Assembly (NCBI GenBank): GCA_044227095.1
Contig: JBGAFV010000001.1
Span: 4,960,001 to 5,024,000 of the forward strand
DNA: 64,000 bases
Reading direction: 5' to 3'
DNA from: JACMLD01 sp044227095
Lineage (GTDB): Bacteria; Bacteroidota; Bacteroidia; Chitinophagales; Chitinophagaceae
The translations under genes were made by a program, and so were the position numbers. Below the pieces are notes generated by a model, which saw only the letters and a program-made list of their open reading frames with translations, did no database searches and had not been told where the DNA came from. Below, piece after piece: positions 9,575-18,344 of this stretch (its first letter is position 1; the number at the start of each line of letters is the position of its first letter).

Positions 9575-10645
9575 TTATTGTTTAATAACAACTACTGTAT
9601 TGGGGCTGATGCCCGGGGAAACTGAAAAAGAAAATTTCTTTTTGCCTGTTTTATCAAAGCAGTAAACAGCACCTGTGGATACAAAATCTTTTGCATCGGT
9701 TACATACACATCGCCTGTTTCATTATCAATATTCAACCCATAAGGCATCGCAATTGTAGTACCATCTGTTACAAAATTTGCACGGGATTGCGTAAAGTCT
9801 GTTGTGCTTAATGCCCTTACAAACGCAGAACCAAGATAACCGCCTGTTGCAAATAACTGTCCATTATAAAACCTTATTTTGCCAACAGCAGTATCTGCAG
9901 ATTTTATAATTGCACCGGTACTTGCACTAAACTTTACCAGTTTTGGACCGTGCATAAAATAATCTCCTGTACAACTTACATAGATATTACCTGCATCATC
10001 AGCGGTAATCGTTCCGGGGTTAAGGCCCACTGTTATTTTTTTTGTTTCTGTAAATGTGGCAAGATCAATAACTGAAACTGTAGAATCATATACAGGGTTT
10101 AAGCCACCAGAATTGGCCACAAATAATTTATCTCCGGAAACAACAACCTGTTCGGGATTGCTTCCTACTGTAATAAATTTATCAATGGTAAGCGAAGCAG
10201 TATCTATTACAGCTACTGTTCCATCGTACGAAGACACAAGCACTTTATTTTTGTATGCCGCAGCATAACGTGGCTGACGGGCAACAGATGCCGCAGTTTT
10301 AAAATCTATCTTTTTTATTTCTTTAGCTGTAAATGCATTGGCCACTTCTACATAGCTCGACTGGTTCATTACGATATACATTTTGCCGCCGTAAATAATT
10401 ACGTCATTACCAGTACCGCCCAGTTCGCTGCTGTTTGTATTTTTGAAAAAATCTGTTGTTGCAGTATTGGTTGTAAAGTTGTAATAAGTAAGCGTTGTAT
10501 TATTCTGGTTGAAGGAACCTTCGCTTAACACGTACAACCCCGTAGTAACTTTTGGCACACTCGGTACAGGCGAATCATTTTTCTTACACGATAGCACAAA
10601 TGCTGAAAGGCTGATTGCAAGTGCCAGTAATTTAATTGTCTTCAT
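9575..10645 (-). CDS. YncE-like beta-propeller lipoprotein of the B12 uptake operon
   Basis: 356 residues with a lipobox (LSAFVLSCKK, Cys at about residue 20), so it is an outer-membrane or surface lipoprotein. The rest is made of repeated propeller blades: KVLVSSYDGTVAVIDTAS, FVANSGGLNPVYDSTVSVID and NIYVSCTGDYFMHGPKLVKF are successive YVTN/YncE-type repeats. It starts 8 bp after the TonB-dependent receiver gene ends and lies downstream of the cobalamin riboswitch. In Bacteroidota, proteins of this type accompany BtuB-like receptors and probably capture corrinoid at the surface. The ligand role is inferred from context. Confidence 0.85.
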   Translation of the reverse strand: MKTIKLLALAISLSAFVLSCKKNDSPVPSVPKVTTGLYVLSEGSFNQNNTTLTYYNFTTNTATTDFFKNTNSSELGGTGNDVIIYGGKMYIVMNQSSYVEVANAFTAKEIKKIDFKTAASVARQPRYAAAYKNKVLVSSYDGTVAVIDTASLTIDKFITVGSNPEQVVVSGDKLFVANSGGLNPVYDSTVSVIDLATFTETKKITVGLNPGTITADDAGNIYVSCTGDYFMHGPKLVKFSASTGAIIKSADTAVGKIRFYNGQLFATGGYLGSAFVRALSTTDFTQSRANFVTDGTTIAMPYGLNIDNETGDVYVTDAKDFVSTGAVYCFDKTGKKKFSFSVSPGISPNTVVVIKQ

Positions 10646-10653
10646 GATCTGTT

Positions 10654-12684
10654 TTATAAATTATTAAATAACAAACTAATTTTAAATGATCGTCCGGGCA
10701 TAGGAAAATACCTTACCACATCATACCGCTCACCGGTAAGATTGTTCAGTTCTGCTTTAATGCGCATATTGAACCTTGTAAATGGTATAGCCCTTGCTAC
10801 AAACACATCGTGTGTCATCCATCCTTCCAGTTGATTGGATGGATTGTTTTCGCCCAGTGTATACCTCGTTCCTGAAAACAAAGTATTATACCCTGCTTCC
10901 CATTTTTTATAACTAAATGATAGTATAGCCGAACCTGAATGCTCAGGTGTATACGGAATAAAATTTTTATAAGTTGAGCTTGACTTGTCCGTTACATCCA
11001 GTGCCTTTTGCCATGTATAGGCAATGCGCAAAAACCATCCTGCAGATGCAGATAATTTTCCGTTTGCTTCTGTATTGATATCAATTCCTTTTACAGATAC
11101 CTTACCGAGGTTAAGCATCGTCCACACAAAAAGATTTTGTGTGGGCACTGCAATAATTTTATCGCTTACTTCATTATAATAAGCATCTGCGCTAATGCCC
11201 AATTTCCTTACAAAACCATTGAATTGTTTTGAATAAGTAACCCCTGCATTGTATTGTTTTGAAAACTCGGGCCTGAGTGAACTGTTGCCAATAAAATTGT
11301 AATAGAGATCATTAAAAGTTGGCATTCTGAAAACCGACTTGTAAAACACCCGGAACATGAAAGGGCTTTCATTGGGCGTATAGGCAATGGCCAGCGCAGG
11401 TGTTAATTTATTTTTATTACTTGCCGCAGTACTGTTTATTGTTTTATCGCTAATAACTGTATACAACAAAGCCCCATCCATTTGCCAGCCGGATTGCGCA
11501 TAATGCAAAGCAATGTTCTCCCAGAAACTGGTACGCTTTGGCGATGCAAAATTTGCTGTATTGGCAGAAAGTGTGGTATAAGCAATATCTGAAGCAGCAG
11601 TCAATAATAGTTTATTAAATAAATAATGACTGCCTGCTGCACTAAAATATATTTCCTGTTGTTTATACCTGCTGTCTAATCCGCCCTGGTTGTTTAAGAA
11701 ATCAGGATCAATATACCTTGTATAGGCATAATTGTATTTGGCAGATAGCAATAATGCAGAAGTTGATTTTATTTTTTTCTGGTACCTGCTTTGCAAAAAG
11801 AAATCTGTGTTCCATAAACGCTGCACCGATCTGTCATTAAAAAAAACAATAGCACCGGGCAATCCCCTTTCAGCGCTGTACACACCCGATTTTACCTGAA
11901 GCGTTGCGCTATCGTTAAACTGTTTCAGCAAATTTGCTTCGCCTTGTATTGATTTTACATCAGAATTATTGCGCTTTGATTTTTCTGTGTAGTTGCCATT
12001 GTTAATCGTAATTGGATAATCGCCTTTGGAATACAAACCTTCAGCATTAATGCTAATAACGGTATTCTTTTTTAATGGCTGATAAATTCCGGCAAATGGC
12101 TGCCATAGATTAAAAGAACCTGCATTAACACCCGCCTGCCAGTTTTGTTTAGTAAAATTATTTGTACTGAATGTATTGGTAGTAATAGCCAAAGCCGCAG
12201 CAGATGCAAACGCTCTTGCGGGTGTAAGTGCATATTGAAAATTTCCCTGTCTTAGTTCAAGCGATTGTATAAATGTAGTGGAATAGCGGCTTAGATCTAT
12301 TTGCCCGGTTTGCAAATCGGCAACTGAAATGCCATCATACACAATACCTGTATTAGCTGCGCCGAGGCTTCTTATGGAAATTGTTTTTAATCCGCCAATG
12401 CCGCCATAGTCTTTAATAATTACACCAGAAAAATAACGGGCTGCATCACCAACAGATTGCGCATTTATCTGCTGCAGGTTCTGCCTTGTTAATGATTGAA
12501 CAGGCGCAACTGCTGTAAAATTATTTTGCTTTTTAACAGCGTTTACATCTACTGTTTTTAAAATTTTTGCCGAATCGCCTGTTTGTGCGCATACAGAAAT
12601 GGTTATACAAAATAAAGACACAGCCAGTATTACGGGCTTTGCCATTACTATAGTAAAACATCTGTTGTACAAATTCAGTTTCAT
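10654..12684 (-). CDS. btuB: TonB-dependent outer-membrane receptor, BtuB-like (cobalamin uptake)
   Basis: 676 residues: an N-terminal signal peptide (AVSLFCITISVCAQ), a TonB-box-like segment, and a plug domain (SLTRQNLQQINAQSVGDAAR ... IKDYGGIGGLKTISIRSLG ... GIVYDGISVADLQTGQIDLS). A 22-strand-type barrel follows and ends in hydrophobic residues (KISLLFNNL). Substrate assignment rests on the cobalamin riboswitch directly upstream on the same strand and on the linked propeller lipoprotein. It imports corrinoids across the outer membrane using TonB energy. A second in-frame ATG 13 codons in (MAKPVIL) could be the true start. Confidence 0.9.
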   Translation of the reverse strand: MKLNLYNRCFTIVMAKPVILAVSLFCITISVCAQTGDSAKILKTVDVNAVKKQNNFTAVAPVQSLTRQNLQQINAQSVGDAARYFSGVIIKDYGGIGGLKTISIRSLGAANTGIVYDGISVADLQTGQIDLSRYSTTFIQSLELRQGNFQYALTPARAFASAAALAITTNTFSTNNFTKQNWQAGVNAGSFNLWQPFAGIYQPLKKNTVISINAEGLYSKGDYPITINNGNYTEKSKRNNSDVKSIQGEANLLKQFNDSATLQVKSGVYSAERGLPGAIVFFNDRSVQRLWNTDFFLQSRYQKKIKSTSALLLSAKYNYAYTRYIDPDFLNNQGGLDSRYKQQEIYFSAAGSHYLFNKLLLTAASDIAYTTLSANTANFASPKRTSFWENIALHYAQSGWQMDGALLYTVISDKTINSTAASNKNKLTPALAIAYTPNESPFMFRVFYKSVFRMPTFNDLYYNFIGNSSLRPEFSKQYNAGVTYSKQFNGFVRKLGISADAYYNEVSDKIIAVPTQNLFVWTMLNLGKVSVKGIDINTEANGKLSASAGWFLRIAYTWQKALDVTDKSSSTYKNFIPYTPEHSGSAILSFSYKKWEAGYNTLFSGTRYTLGENNPSNQLEGWMTHDVFVARAIPFTRFNMRIKAELNNLTGERYDVVRYFPMPGRSFKISLLFNNL

Positions 12685-12805
12685 GCTGCAATAAATTGCA
12701 CCGCATCATCGTGGCAAATACATTGAAAACAAATGAACGTAAACCCTGCAGTAACATTTGGTCTCTCAGCCTTTTTCCACGAAAGCTGGTGAACAGTGAT
12801 TGTTA

Positions 12806-12985
12806 TGGCAGGTCTTCTGACTTAAAGCTCAATTTATTTGCCTTCCCATTCCGCTCTTGCGGATAGTGGCCTGTGGTATAAATTGTTTCACAATGAGTGA
12901 AGCTTATCACAGCTGCGGGACAGTTCCGGATTTAAACCGGATTCCCTTTTAATCCGGGTGGATGATCCCCCGGAACCAATAACAG
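12806..12985 (-). promoter_or_regulatory. Cobalamin riboswitch
   Basis: Read on the minus strand, the region begins GGTTCCGGGGGATCATC and contains the paired CCGGATTAAAAGGGAATCCGG element. It continues with the ACTGTCCCGCAGCTGTGA-type core and the B12-box-like GCCACTATCC, and ends AAGTCAGAAGACCTGCC, the conserved 3' end of cobalamin riboswitches. It lies about 120 bp upstream of the BtuB-like start codon, as expected for repression of corrinoid import when adenosyl- or methylcobalamin is plentiful. Confidence 0.95.
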
Positions 12986-13224
12986 CAGCAAATATAGGGG
13001 AATTCATTTGTTTTGTTTGAAGGCCTTTAAAACAACTGGCCACAATGGTTTTTGCAACGCATTCAATTTCTGCTATAGTGCTTATCAAATCAATTGATAA
13101 AATACAGGTATTATTTGATACTATAAATACAGCATAAACATTGCCTGCCTGAAGCATAAAATAAAAAACGGGTTATATTTGATTAGTAAGAAAACTGTAT
13201 TCATTTCAGCTAATTGCCTGTCAT

Positions 13225-14484
13225 ATGCAAAGACGAAAATTTTTACAAACTGCCGCATGGGGTTCTGCCGGAGTATTGGCAGGGTTACCTTTTATAAAAA
13301 CCAATGCCGCAGCATTGCAGCCCGGCGTATCTCCACTTAAGATTACCAAAATAAGATATTACACTGCTCCCGGTTATACCAAACCGCTTTTTAACCAGGC
13401 AAGGGGAATTGTGGAAGTAGAAACTGATGGTGGTATAATTGGCATAGGCGAAGGCGGATCTAAAGATATGATTGAGCAATGTGCACAAATGATCATTGGC
13501 CAGGATCCATTCCGGATAGAACATATCTGGCAAAATATTTACCGCGGCATGTTTTATCCGCCCGGACGTGAAAAATTACATGCACTCGGCGCAATAGAAA
13601 TGGCGCTATGGGACATAAAAGGCAAAGCCCTGGGCGTTCCTGTATACGAATTGCTTGGTGGTTCTACCCGTGAGTTTGTAGAATGTTATGCTACTGGTTT
13701 CAGAAACTCAAAAGCAACAACAGAAGAAGGAAGGGCACAAGATTGTATTGCAGCTGGCTTACGTGCTTACCGCATTGGCCCCACCGGCGGTAACGGCGAA
13801 GAAAAGTTTGATTTTTATGACAACGCAAAGAAAACACTTGACTTCTGTAAAAGGATAGACAGTGCAGTTGGTGGTGGCGGAAAATGGGCTGTTGATTTGC
13901 ATACACGTTTTGATATGCCTGAAGCCATAAAAATTTGCGCAGGACTGGAATTGCTTGAACCTTATTTTGTAGAAGACATCATACGCTCAGAAAATCCTGC
14001 TGTATATAAAACAGTGCGCCAGCAAACAAAAGTGCCTATTGCAGTGGGCGAACAGTTTGGCGATCGCTGGGATACAAACGAACTCATCGAAAACAATTAC
14101 ATTGATTATACCCGTGTAACACTTCCTAACACCGGCGGCATTTCAGAGTTTAAAAAAATAGCCGGCCTTTGCGAAACACATTATACAGGTATGATTCCGC
14201 ATTTTACCGGGCCGCTTTCTACTGCGGCATTGGTGCATGTACTGGGATCGAGCAGTCCCAACCGCTGCTTAATGGAACTTGCAGGCGGAGAACCAGAAAG
14301 GCCTGCTTACTTCAATGATGATTATATTCTTTTTAAAAATGGCAAACTATGGCTTAACCCCGCACCGGGACTTGGCGTAAAATTCGATCCTAAAAAAGCA
14401 GGCTTTGTTATGGAGATTACTGCCAATACAAAATTTCCACATCCAATTTTGCAAAGCCCCGATGGAGCAATTCATAACTGGTAA
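13225..14484 (+). CDS. Mandelate racemase / muconate lactonizing enzyme family dehydratase, Tat-exported
   Basis: 419 residues. The N-terminus MQRRKFLQTAAWGSAGVLAG is a Tat-type signal (RRKFLQ). The enolase-superfamily body follows: a capping domain (residues 40-150, ending ALGAIEMALWDIKGKALGVPVYELLGG) and a barrel with metal ligands in WAVDLHTRFD (Asp), YFVEDIIRSEN (Glu) and IAVGEQFGDRW (Glu). This set and the GEQ motif resemble acid-sugar dehydratases of the galactonate dehydratase branch. The MFS transporter 27 bp downstream, of the hexuronate/galactonate type, supports a sugar-acid pathway. The exact substrate is unknown. Confidence 0.87.
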   Translation: MQRRKFLQTAAWGSAGVLAGLPFIKTNAAALQPGVSPLKITKIRYYTAPGYTKPLFNQARGIVEVETDGGIIGIGEGGSKDMIEQCAQMIIGQDPFRIEHIWQNIYRGMFYPPGREKLHALGAIEMALWDIKGKALGVPVYELLGGSTREFVECYATGFRNSKATTEEGRAQDCIAAGLRAYRIGPTGGNGEEKFDFYDNAKKTLDFCKRIDSAVGGGGKWAVDLHTRFDMPEAIKICAGLELLEPYFVEDIIRSENPAVYKTVRQQTKVPIAVGEQFGDRWDTNELIENNYIDYTRVTLPNTGGISEFKKIAGLCETHYTGMIPHFTGPLSTAALVHVLGSSSPNRCLMELAGGEPERPAYFNDDYILFKNGKLWLNPAPGLGVKFDPKKAGFVMEITANTKFPHPILQSPDGAIHNW

Positions 14485-14511
14485 AACAATAACCTTTAAA
14501 CCAATTGCCGG

Positions 14512-15816
14512 ATGGCTGATAAAAAAATAAAAAACTACCGGTGGATTATTGTTACCCTGTTATTTTTTGCAACAACTATTAATTACATCGACCGGCAGAT
14601 AATTGGTTTGCTTAAACCCGTGCTGGAAAAAGAATTCAGCTGGACAGAAAATAACTTTGCGCATATTGTTATGGCATTTACTGCCTCTTATGCCATCGGC
14701 CTTATTTCTATTGGGTGGATAATAGACAAGATTGGAACAAGGGCCGGCTACTCCTTTACTATTATTTTTTGGAGCATTGCAGGCATGATGCATGCATTTG
14801 CAAAAAACGTTTCTGGTTTTATTAGCGCAAGAATTGGATTAGGAATAGGTGAAGCAGGCAATTATCCTGCTGCTATGAAAACAGTTGCAGAATGGTTTCC
14901 GGATAAAGAACGGGCATTGGCAACTGGTATATTTAATATGGGCACAAGTGCTGGTGTTGTTGCAGCATTGCTAATCGTTCCATTTATTTTGCAATCTTAC
15001 GGATGGCAGCAGGTATTTCTTATTACAGGATCATTAGGTTTTGTGTGGCTTATTTTCTGGTACCGGTTGTATACAGTTCCTGCAAAACAAAAAAGATTAA
15101 CTGATAATGAATATGCGCTGATAACAAGCGGGCAGGAAGAAAGTAAAGATTCGTTGCAAAACACTGCACCTGTACAATGGATAAAACTGTTCAGCTTTCC
15201 GCAAACATGGGCGTATGTTACAGGCAAAGCATTGATTGATCCTATCTATTGGTTTTTTCTTTTTTGGTTGCCTTCTTATTTTGCCAGCAGCTTTGGTCTT
15301 GATTTGAAAAAACCGAGCCTGCCCTTAATGATAATTTATGCAGCTACTACAATAGGAAGTTTTGGCGGCGGTTATCTTTCTTCATTGCTTATAAAAAAAG
15401 GCTGGCCGGTTTTAAAAGCAAGAAAAACTGCATTGCTGTTATTTGCCTGCATTGAAGTGTCTGTAATACTTGTACAATTTGCAAACAGTGCATGGATGGC
15501 AGTTGCATTACTAAGCATTGCAGTGGCAGTGCACCAGGCATGGGCCACCAATATATTTACTACCGCATCAGATATGTTTCCTAAAGAAGCAGTAAGTTCT
15601 GTGGTGGGTATTGGCGGCATGGCTGGCGCAGTTGGCGGAATTTTATTTCCGATACTGGTAGGCAATCTTCTTGAAACCTATAAACTGAAAGGGAACATAA
15701 CAGGCGGTTACAATATTCTGTTTACCATTTGCGGTTTTACTTACCTGTTGGCTTTTGGTATTATCCATTTGCTTACGCGAAAGACTGAAAAAATAAAACT
15801 GGCGCAACTTATATAA
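14512..15816 (+). CDS. MFS transporter, anion:cation symporter (hexuronate/sugar-acid) type
   Basis: 434 residues, 12 predicted membrane helices. The first helix region carries INYIDRQIIGLLKPVL, the signature of the ExuT/GudP-like ACS family, and the loop WIIDKIGTRAGY is the MFS motif A. Other family marks are GIGEAGNYPAAMKTVAEWFP and FNMGTSAGVVAALLIVPF. It probably imports a hexuronate- or aldonate-type acid for the dehydratase gene just upstream (27-bp gap, same operon). It is the last conventional chromosomal gene before the cassette array. Confidence 0.9.
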   Translation: MADKKIKNYRWIIVTLLFFATTINYIDRQIIGLLKPVLEKEFSWTENNFAHIVMAFTASYAIGLISIGWIIDKIGTRAGYSFTIIFWSIAGMMHAFAKNVSGFISARIGLGIGEAGNYPAAMKTVAEWFPDKERALATGIFNMGTSAGVVAALLIVPFILQSYGWQQVFLITGSLGFVWLIFWYRLYTVPAKQKRLTDNEYALITSGQEESKDSLQNTAPVQWIKLFSFPQTWAYVTGKALIDPIYWFFLFWLPSYFASSFGLDLKKPSLPLMIIYAATTIGSFGGGYLSSLLIKKGWPVLKARKTALLLFACIEVSVILVQFANSAWMAVALLSIAVAVHQAWATNIFTTASDMFPKEAVSSVVGIGGMAGAVGGILFPILVGNLLETYKLKGNITGGYNILFTICGFTYLLAFGIIHLLTRKTEKIKLAQLI

Positions 15817-15870
15817 TCTTCACTACGTGTTTGGTCACAAGGCGGCCTCAGCACACAAAATTATCAGGGA

Positions 15871-15920
15871 ATTGGCGCTGTAATAGAGAAAATGATACTA
15901 CATTAGTAGTATTGACGCAA
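15871..15920 (+). repeat. attC-like remnant at the left edge of the array
   Basis: Carries the family-A core ATTGGCGCTGTAATAG...AATGATACTACATTAG...TATTGACGCAA but lacks recognisable outer arms and a GTTRRRY end. It starts about 55 bp after the MFS stop codon. It marks the left limit of the repeated region. Confidence 0.5.
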
Positions 15921-16009
15921 AGAATTGACAAAAGATGATGTTCCGATTGACTCAGAGGTTTGATTAAATAAGAAGTAAATATTCTGCGTGACTTTCAAAT
16001 TTTCTCAGA

Positions 16010-16330
16010 TTGACAAAACAACTTACAGAAACAGAATTTAGAAATACGTTTGGCAATAAGATGACAGACGTTACACAAAGCGCTGAACCAGTTGTTGACA
16101 TTTGGGATTACGTCGAAGAACTTGTAAAGCAAAAATTGGTTGACAAATATGTTTATGAGAAAAATTTAGTTGAGACAGTTTATCGCAACGACACATCAAC
16201 TTTTGACCACGTACATTTACCGACTAATGACCCAAATATTTTCACTACGCTTGTAATTGACTTGACTAAAGAAAATATTTATGGACATATCAAGTTAGAC
16301 TTAAATCAAAAGTATAGACGCACAAAATAG
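16010..16330 (+). CDS. Hypothetical protein, first gene of the array
   Basis: 106 residues (TKQLTETEFRNTFGNKM...NQKYRRTK), soluble, no signal peptide and no recognised domain. The composition looks like a real coding sequence: an amphipathic helix WDYVEELVKQKLVDKYVYEKN, then a beta-rich second half. The only start in this frame that preserves the whole N-terminus is TTG; an internal ATG would remove 17 residues. It ends just before an attC-like site, so it is probably the first intact cassette gene. Confidence 0.55.
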   Translation: MTKQLTETEFRNTFGNKMTDVTQSAEPVVDIWDYVEELVKQKLVDKYVYEKNLVETVYRNDTSTFDHVHLPTNDPNIFTTLVIDLTKENIYGHIKLDLNQKYRRTK

Positions 16331-16334
16331 ATGG

Positions 16335-16474
16335 CATACACACAATATTGGGTTTGGCATTATTGGGGCTAAAGAATAAAGGCTCAGGTTTAGTTTTTCA
16401 ATTTATCTTTAGTCGAAGGGTTGGGCTGAAGTGTCCTGATTTTCCCTACAACGCCAAGCCATAAATCGTTAGTG
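16335..16474 (+). repeat. attC-like site
   Basis: Outer arms CACAATATTGGGTTTGGC and GCCAAGCCATAAATCGTT are imperfectly complementary, and the site ends in the core GTTAGTG. It belongs to the CAAGCC (family-B-like) arms rather than the TATAAATGTT arms that dominate later. Confidence 0.65.
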
Positions 16475-16498
16475 TCAACTGTAAAGCGACACCCTACA

Positions 16499-17269
16499 AT
16501 GGACAAAGAAAAGGAACATCACTGCATCAGTAAGGACGAACTTCTTGTTCAGACTAAAACTAATATTGACAAATTTGGATTGCAAGTAATAATGGTTAGC
16601 GGTTCTGACTATTCACCTTCATTTGTATATAGCATAGGACTTTTTGAAACTTACAATCAACCTGAGGTAATTTGTTTTGGCTTGCCAGAAAAACTTGGAC
16701 ACGAAATAATTAACGATGTTGCAGAACTTCTAAAAAAAGGTGATACCATAAAGACGGAAACTAACTATGAAAATATTTTTAAAAATAGCAGAGCTGAGTT
16801 TTTACCTGTTGACGACAGAAACATAAATGATTACTTTGGAGCAGCATTAAATTACTATGACAAAATCAAATTCCCAGCAGTACAGCTTGTTTGGACTGAT
16901 AGCAATGATAAATTTCCTTGGGAAGACACTTTTGAAGAAAAACTTTTATACGACCAGCCTTTGCTTGACAGAAATGCTGACTTTAAATTTAGAGAAGCAA
17001 AAAACTTAGGAATATTTACAACCAGACAATGGTTAGAACTTGACAAGCCAATATTGAGAGTTGTTCACGACACAGATGGAGATTGGCAATTTCTAACAGG
17101 TGACCAAATGCCGGAAGACATTAGACTTGTTGCGTTGGAACCAATCGTACTTAGAGACAAAACTCTTAATGAAGTTTTTGATTTAGACTACGGCTATTCA
17201 ATGGACAGAGACTTTATCGGTGGAGAGTGGACAAAATCTAAAAACGAAATTGAAGATGGTGAAGAATAA
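16499..17269 (+). CDS. DUF4262 family protein
   Basis: 256 residues, cytoplasmic. The N-terminal 150 residues match the DUF4262 pattern: an initial FGLQVIMVSGSDYSPSFVYS strand pair, IGLFETYNQPEVICFGLP, then a helix LGHEIINDVAELLKKGDTIK. The C-terminal part (LRVVHDTDGDWQFLTG, MPEDIRLVALEPIVL) looks like the small domain found in immunity- or SUKH-neighbour proteins. Function unknown. The start is the ATG 30 bp after the attC core; a GTG inside the core is in frame but less likely. The cassette ends pair well: GTTAGTGTCAACTGT at the start against ACAGTTGCCGCTAAT at the end. Confidence 0.78.
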   Translation: MDKEKEHHCISKDELLVQTKTNIDKFGLQVIMVSGSDYSPSFVYSIGLFETYNQPEVICFGLPEKLGHEIINDVAELLKKGDTIKTETNYENIFKNSRAEFLPVDDRNINDYFGAALNYYDKIKFPAVQLVWTDSNDKFPWEDTFEEKLLYDQPLLDRNADFKFREAKNLGIFTTRQWLELDKPILRVVHDTDGDWQFLTGDQMPEDIRLVALEPIVLRDKTLNEVFDLDYGYSMDRDFIGGEWTKSKNEIEDGEE

Positions 17270-17275
17270 GACAGT

Positions 17276-17456
17276 TGCCGCTAATATTGATATTATCAAT
17301 AGTGTGGCTTAACATTGGCACAATCAGCAACACATCTTTAATCATCAGCAGTTACAGCATTACCCAAAGATTATTAGCAGCAATTGGCCAATAGCGCAAA
17401 TGATACTACATTAGTAGTATTGGCGCAATGATGTTAAGGCAATATAAATGTTAGGT
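17276..17456 (+). repeat. attC-like site, family A
   Basis: Begins GCCGCTAATATTGATATT, has the inner ATTGGCCAATAGCGC...GTATTGGCGCAAT palindrome, and ends AATATAAATGTTAGGT. The outer AATATTGATATT pairs with AATATAAATGTT. It contains TTGGCG-N17-TATAAA upstream of the next gene. Confidence 0.75.
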
Positions 17457-17485
17457 GTAAGCCATTGGGGATCATCCAAAATTAA

Positions 17486-18145
17486 ATGACAATATTTCCC
17501 ATTTCGAATAGAACGAGAATACTAGAGATTTCCGCTGTGATTCTTACTGCTATTGGCAAGTTTATATTTATGGACTATTTACATTGGAGACTTGCGTTTA
17601 TTACAGTTAGCATCACCTGTTGGATAATCTATGTTTACAGTAGAAACAAAGCTCAGCCAAATATTCTTAAATATTGGGGGTTTAAAACTGACAATTTCAA
17701 AAAGGTAGCTTTGACAATTTTGCCATTTGGACTAGCGACTGTTCTCGTTTGCATAGGTATTGGTATTTACATGGGTTCGGTCAATATTACCTGGCATATT
17801 ATTCCAATCCTAATCCTATATCCAATTTGGGGGACTATCCAACAGTTCTTATTGATTGCTTTAACAGCCGGCAATTTGCAAGACTTTCAAGGAATAAACA
17901 TGAGCAAAATGGTTATAGTCTTTGTCACTGCATTGTTATTTGGACTCATACATTATCCTTATTTGTGGTTAATGATAGGGACATTTATCTTAGCAATTTT
18001 CTATGGACTCGTTTATCTAAAAAATAGAAATATTTATGTTTTAGGACTGTTTCATGGATGGCTGGGAGCAATACTTTTTTACACTGTTGTTGGAAGAGAT
18101 CCTTTCGTAGAGACTTTTGGACGACTGTTCCATATTTCCAAATGA
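17486..18145 (+). CDS. CPBP (CAAX-protease-like) membrane protein, first motif altered
   Basis: 219 residues, about seven membrane segments. The C-terminal half has the layout of CPBP/Rce1-type intramembrane metalloproteases: WGTIQQFLLIAL in the place of the EExxxR motif, FGLIHYPYLW (second motif, His kept) and LGLFHGWLGAILFY (third motif, His kept). The two Glu of motif 1 are replaced by Gln-Gln and the Arg is absent, so metal-dependent cleavage is doubtful; it may bind rather than cut. It fills its own cassette, with its start 36 bp after the attC core. Confidence 0.72.
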   Translation: MTIFPISNRTRILEISAVILTAIGKFIFMDYLHWRLAFITVSITCWIIYVYSRNKAQPNILKYWGFKTDNFKKVALTILPFGLATVLVCIGIGIYMGSVNITWHIIPILILYPIWGTIQQFLLIALTAGNLQDFQGINMSKMVIVFVTALLFGLIHYPYLWLMIGTFILAIFYGLVYLKNRNIYVLGLFHGWLGAILFYTVVGRDPFVETFGRLFHISK

Positions 18146-18154
18146 CATATGGCC

Positions 18155-18336
18155 TACAGCTAACATGCCGTTTTCTGCAACGCTGGCTTAACATTGGTGC
18201 ACTCAGCAACAAATCTTCAACCAGCAGCGGTTACAAGATTTACCCAAAGATTATTAGCAGCAATTGGCCAATAGCACAAATGATACTACATTAGCTCTAT
18301 TGCCGCAATAGTGTTGCGGCAATATAAACGTTATGC
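18155..18336 (+). repeat. attC-like site, chimeric A/B arms
   Basis: Begins CAGCTAACATGCCG and has the middle module CCAGCAGCGGTTACA. It ends with the family-A arm AATATAAACGTTATGC. It contains TTGCCG-N17-TATAAA just before the core. The core GTTATGC supplies an ATG. Confidence 0.75.
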
Positions 18337-18344
18337 ACAATACA

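Noticed and set aside
12888..13157. 89-residue minus-strand ORF beside the btuB leader
   Set aside because: It overlaps the cobalamin riboswitch, whose conserved elements explain the sequence.
15871..16020. tRNA or attachment site at the array's left edge
   Set aside because: No cloverleaf or CCA-type 3' end could be drawn; only a repeat remnant is present.
18058..18294. 78-residue ORF spanning the CPBP-like gene end and the attC-like site
   Set aside because: Most of it is the repeat read in another frame; similar repeat-derived frames recur at other sites (for example at 34,190 and 46,794) and are not genes.
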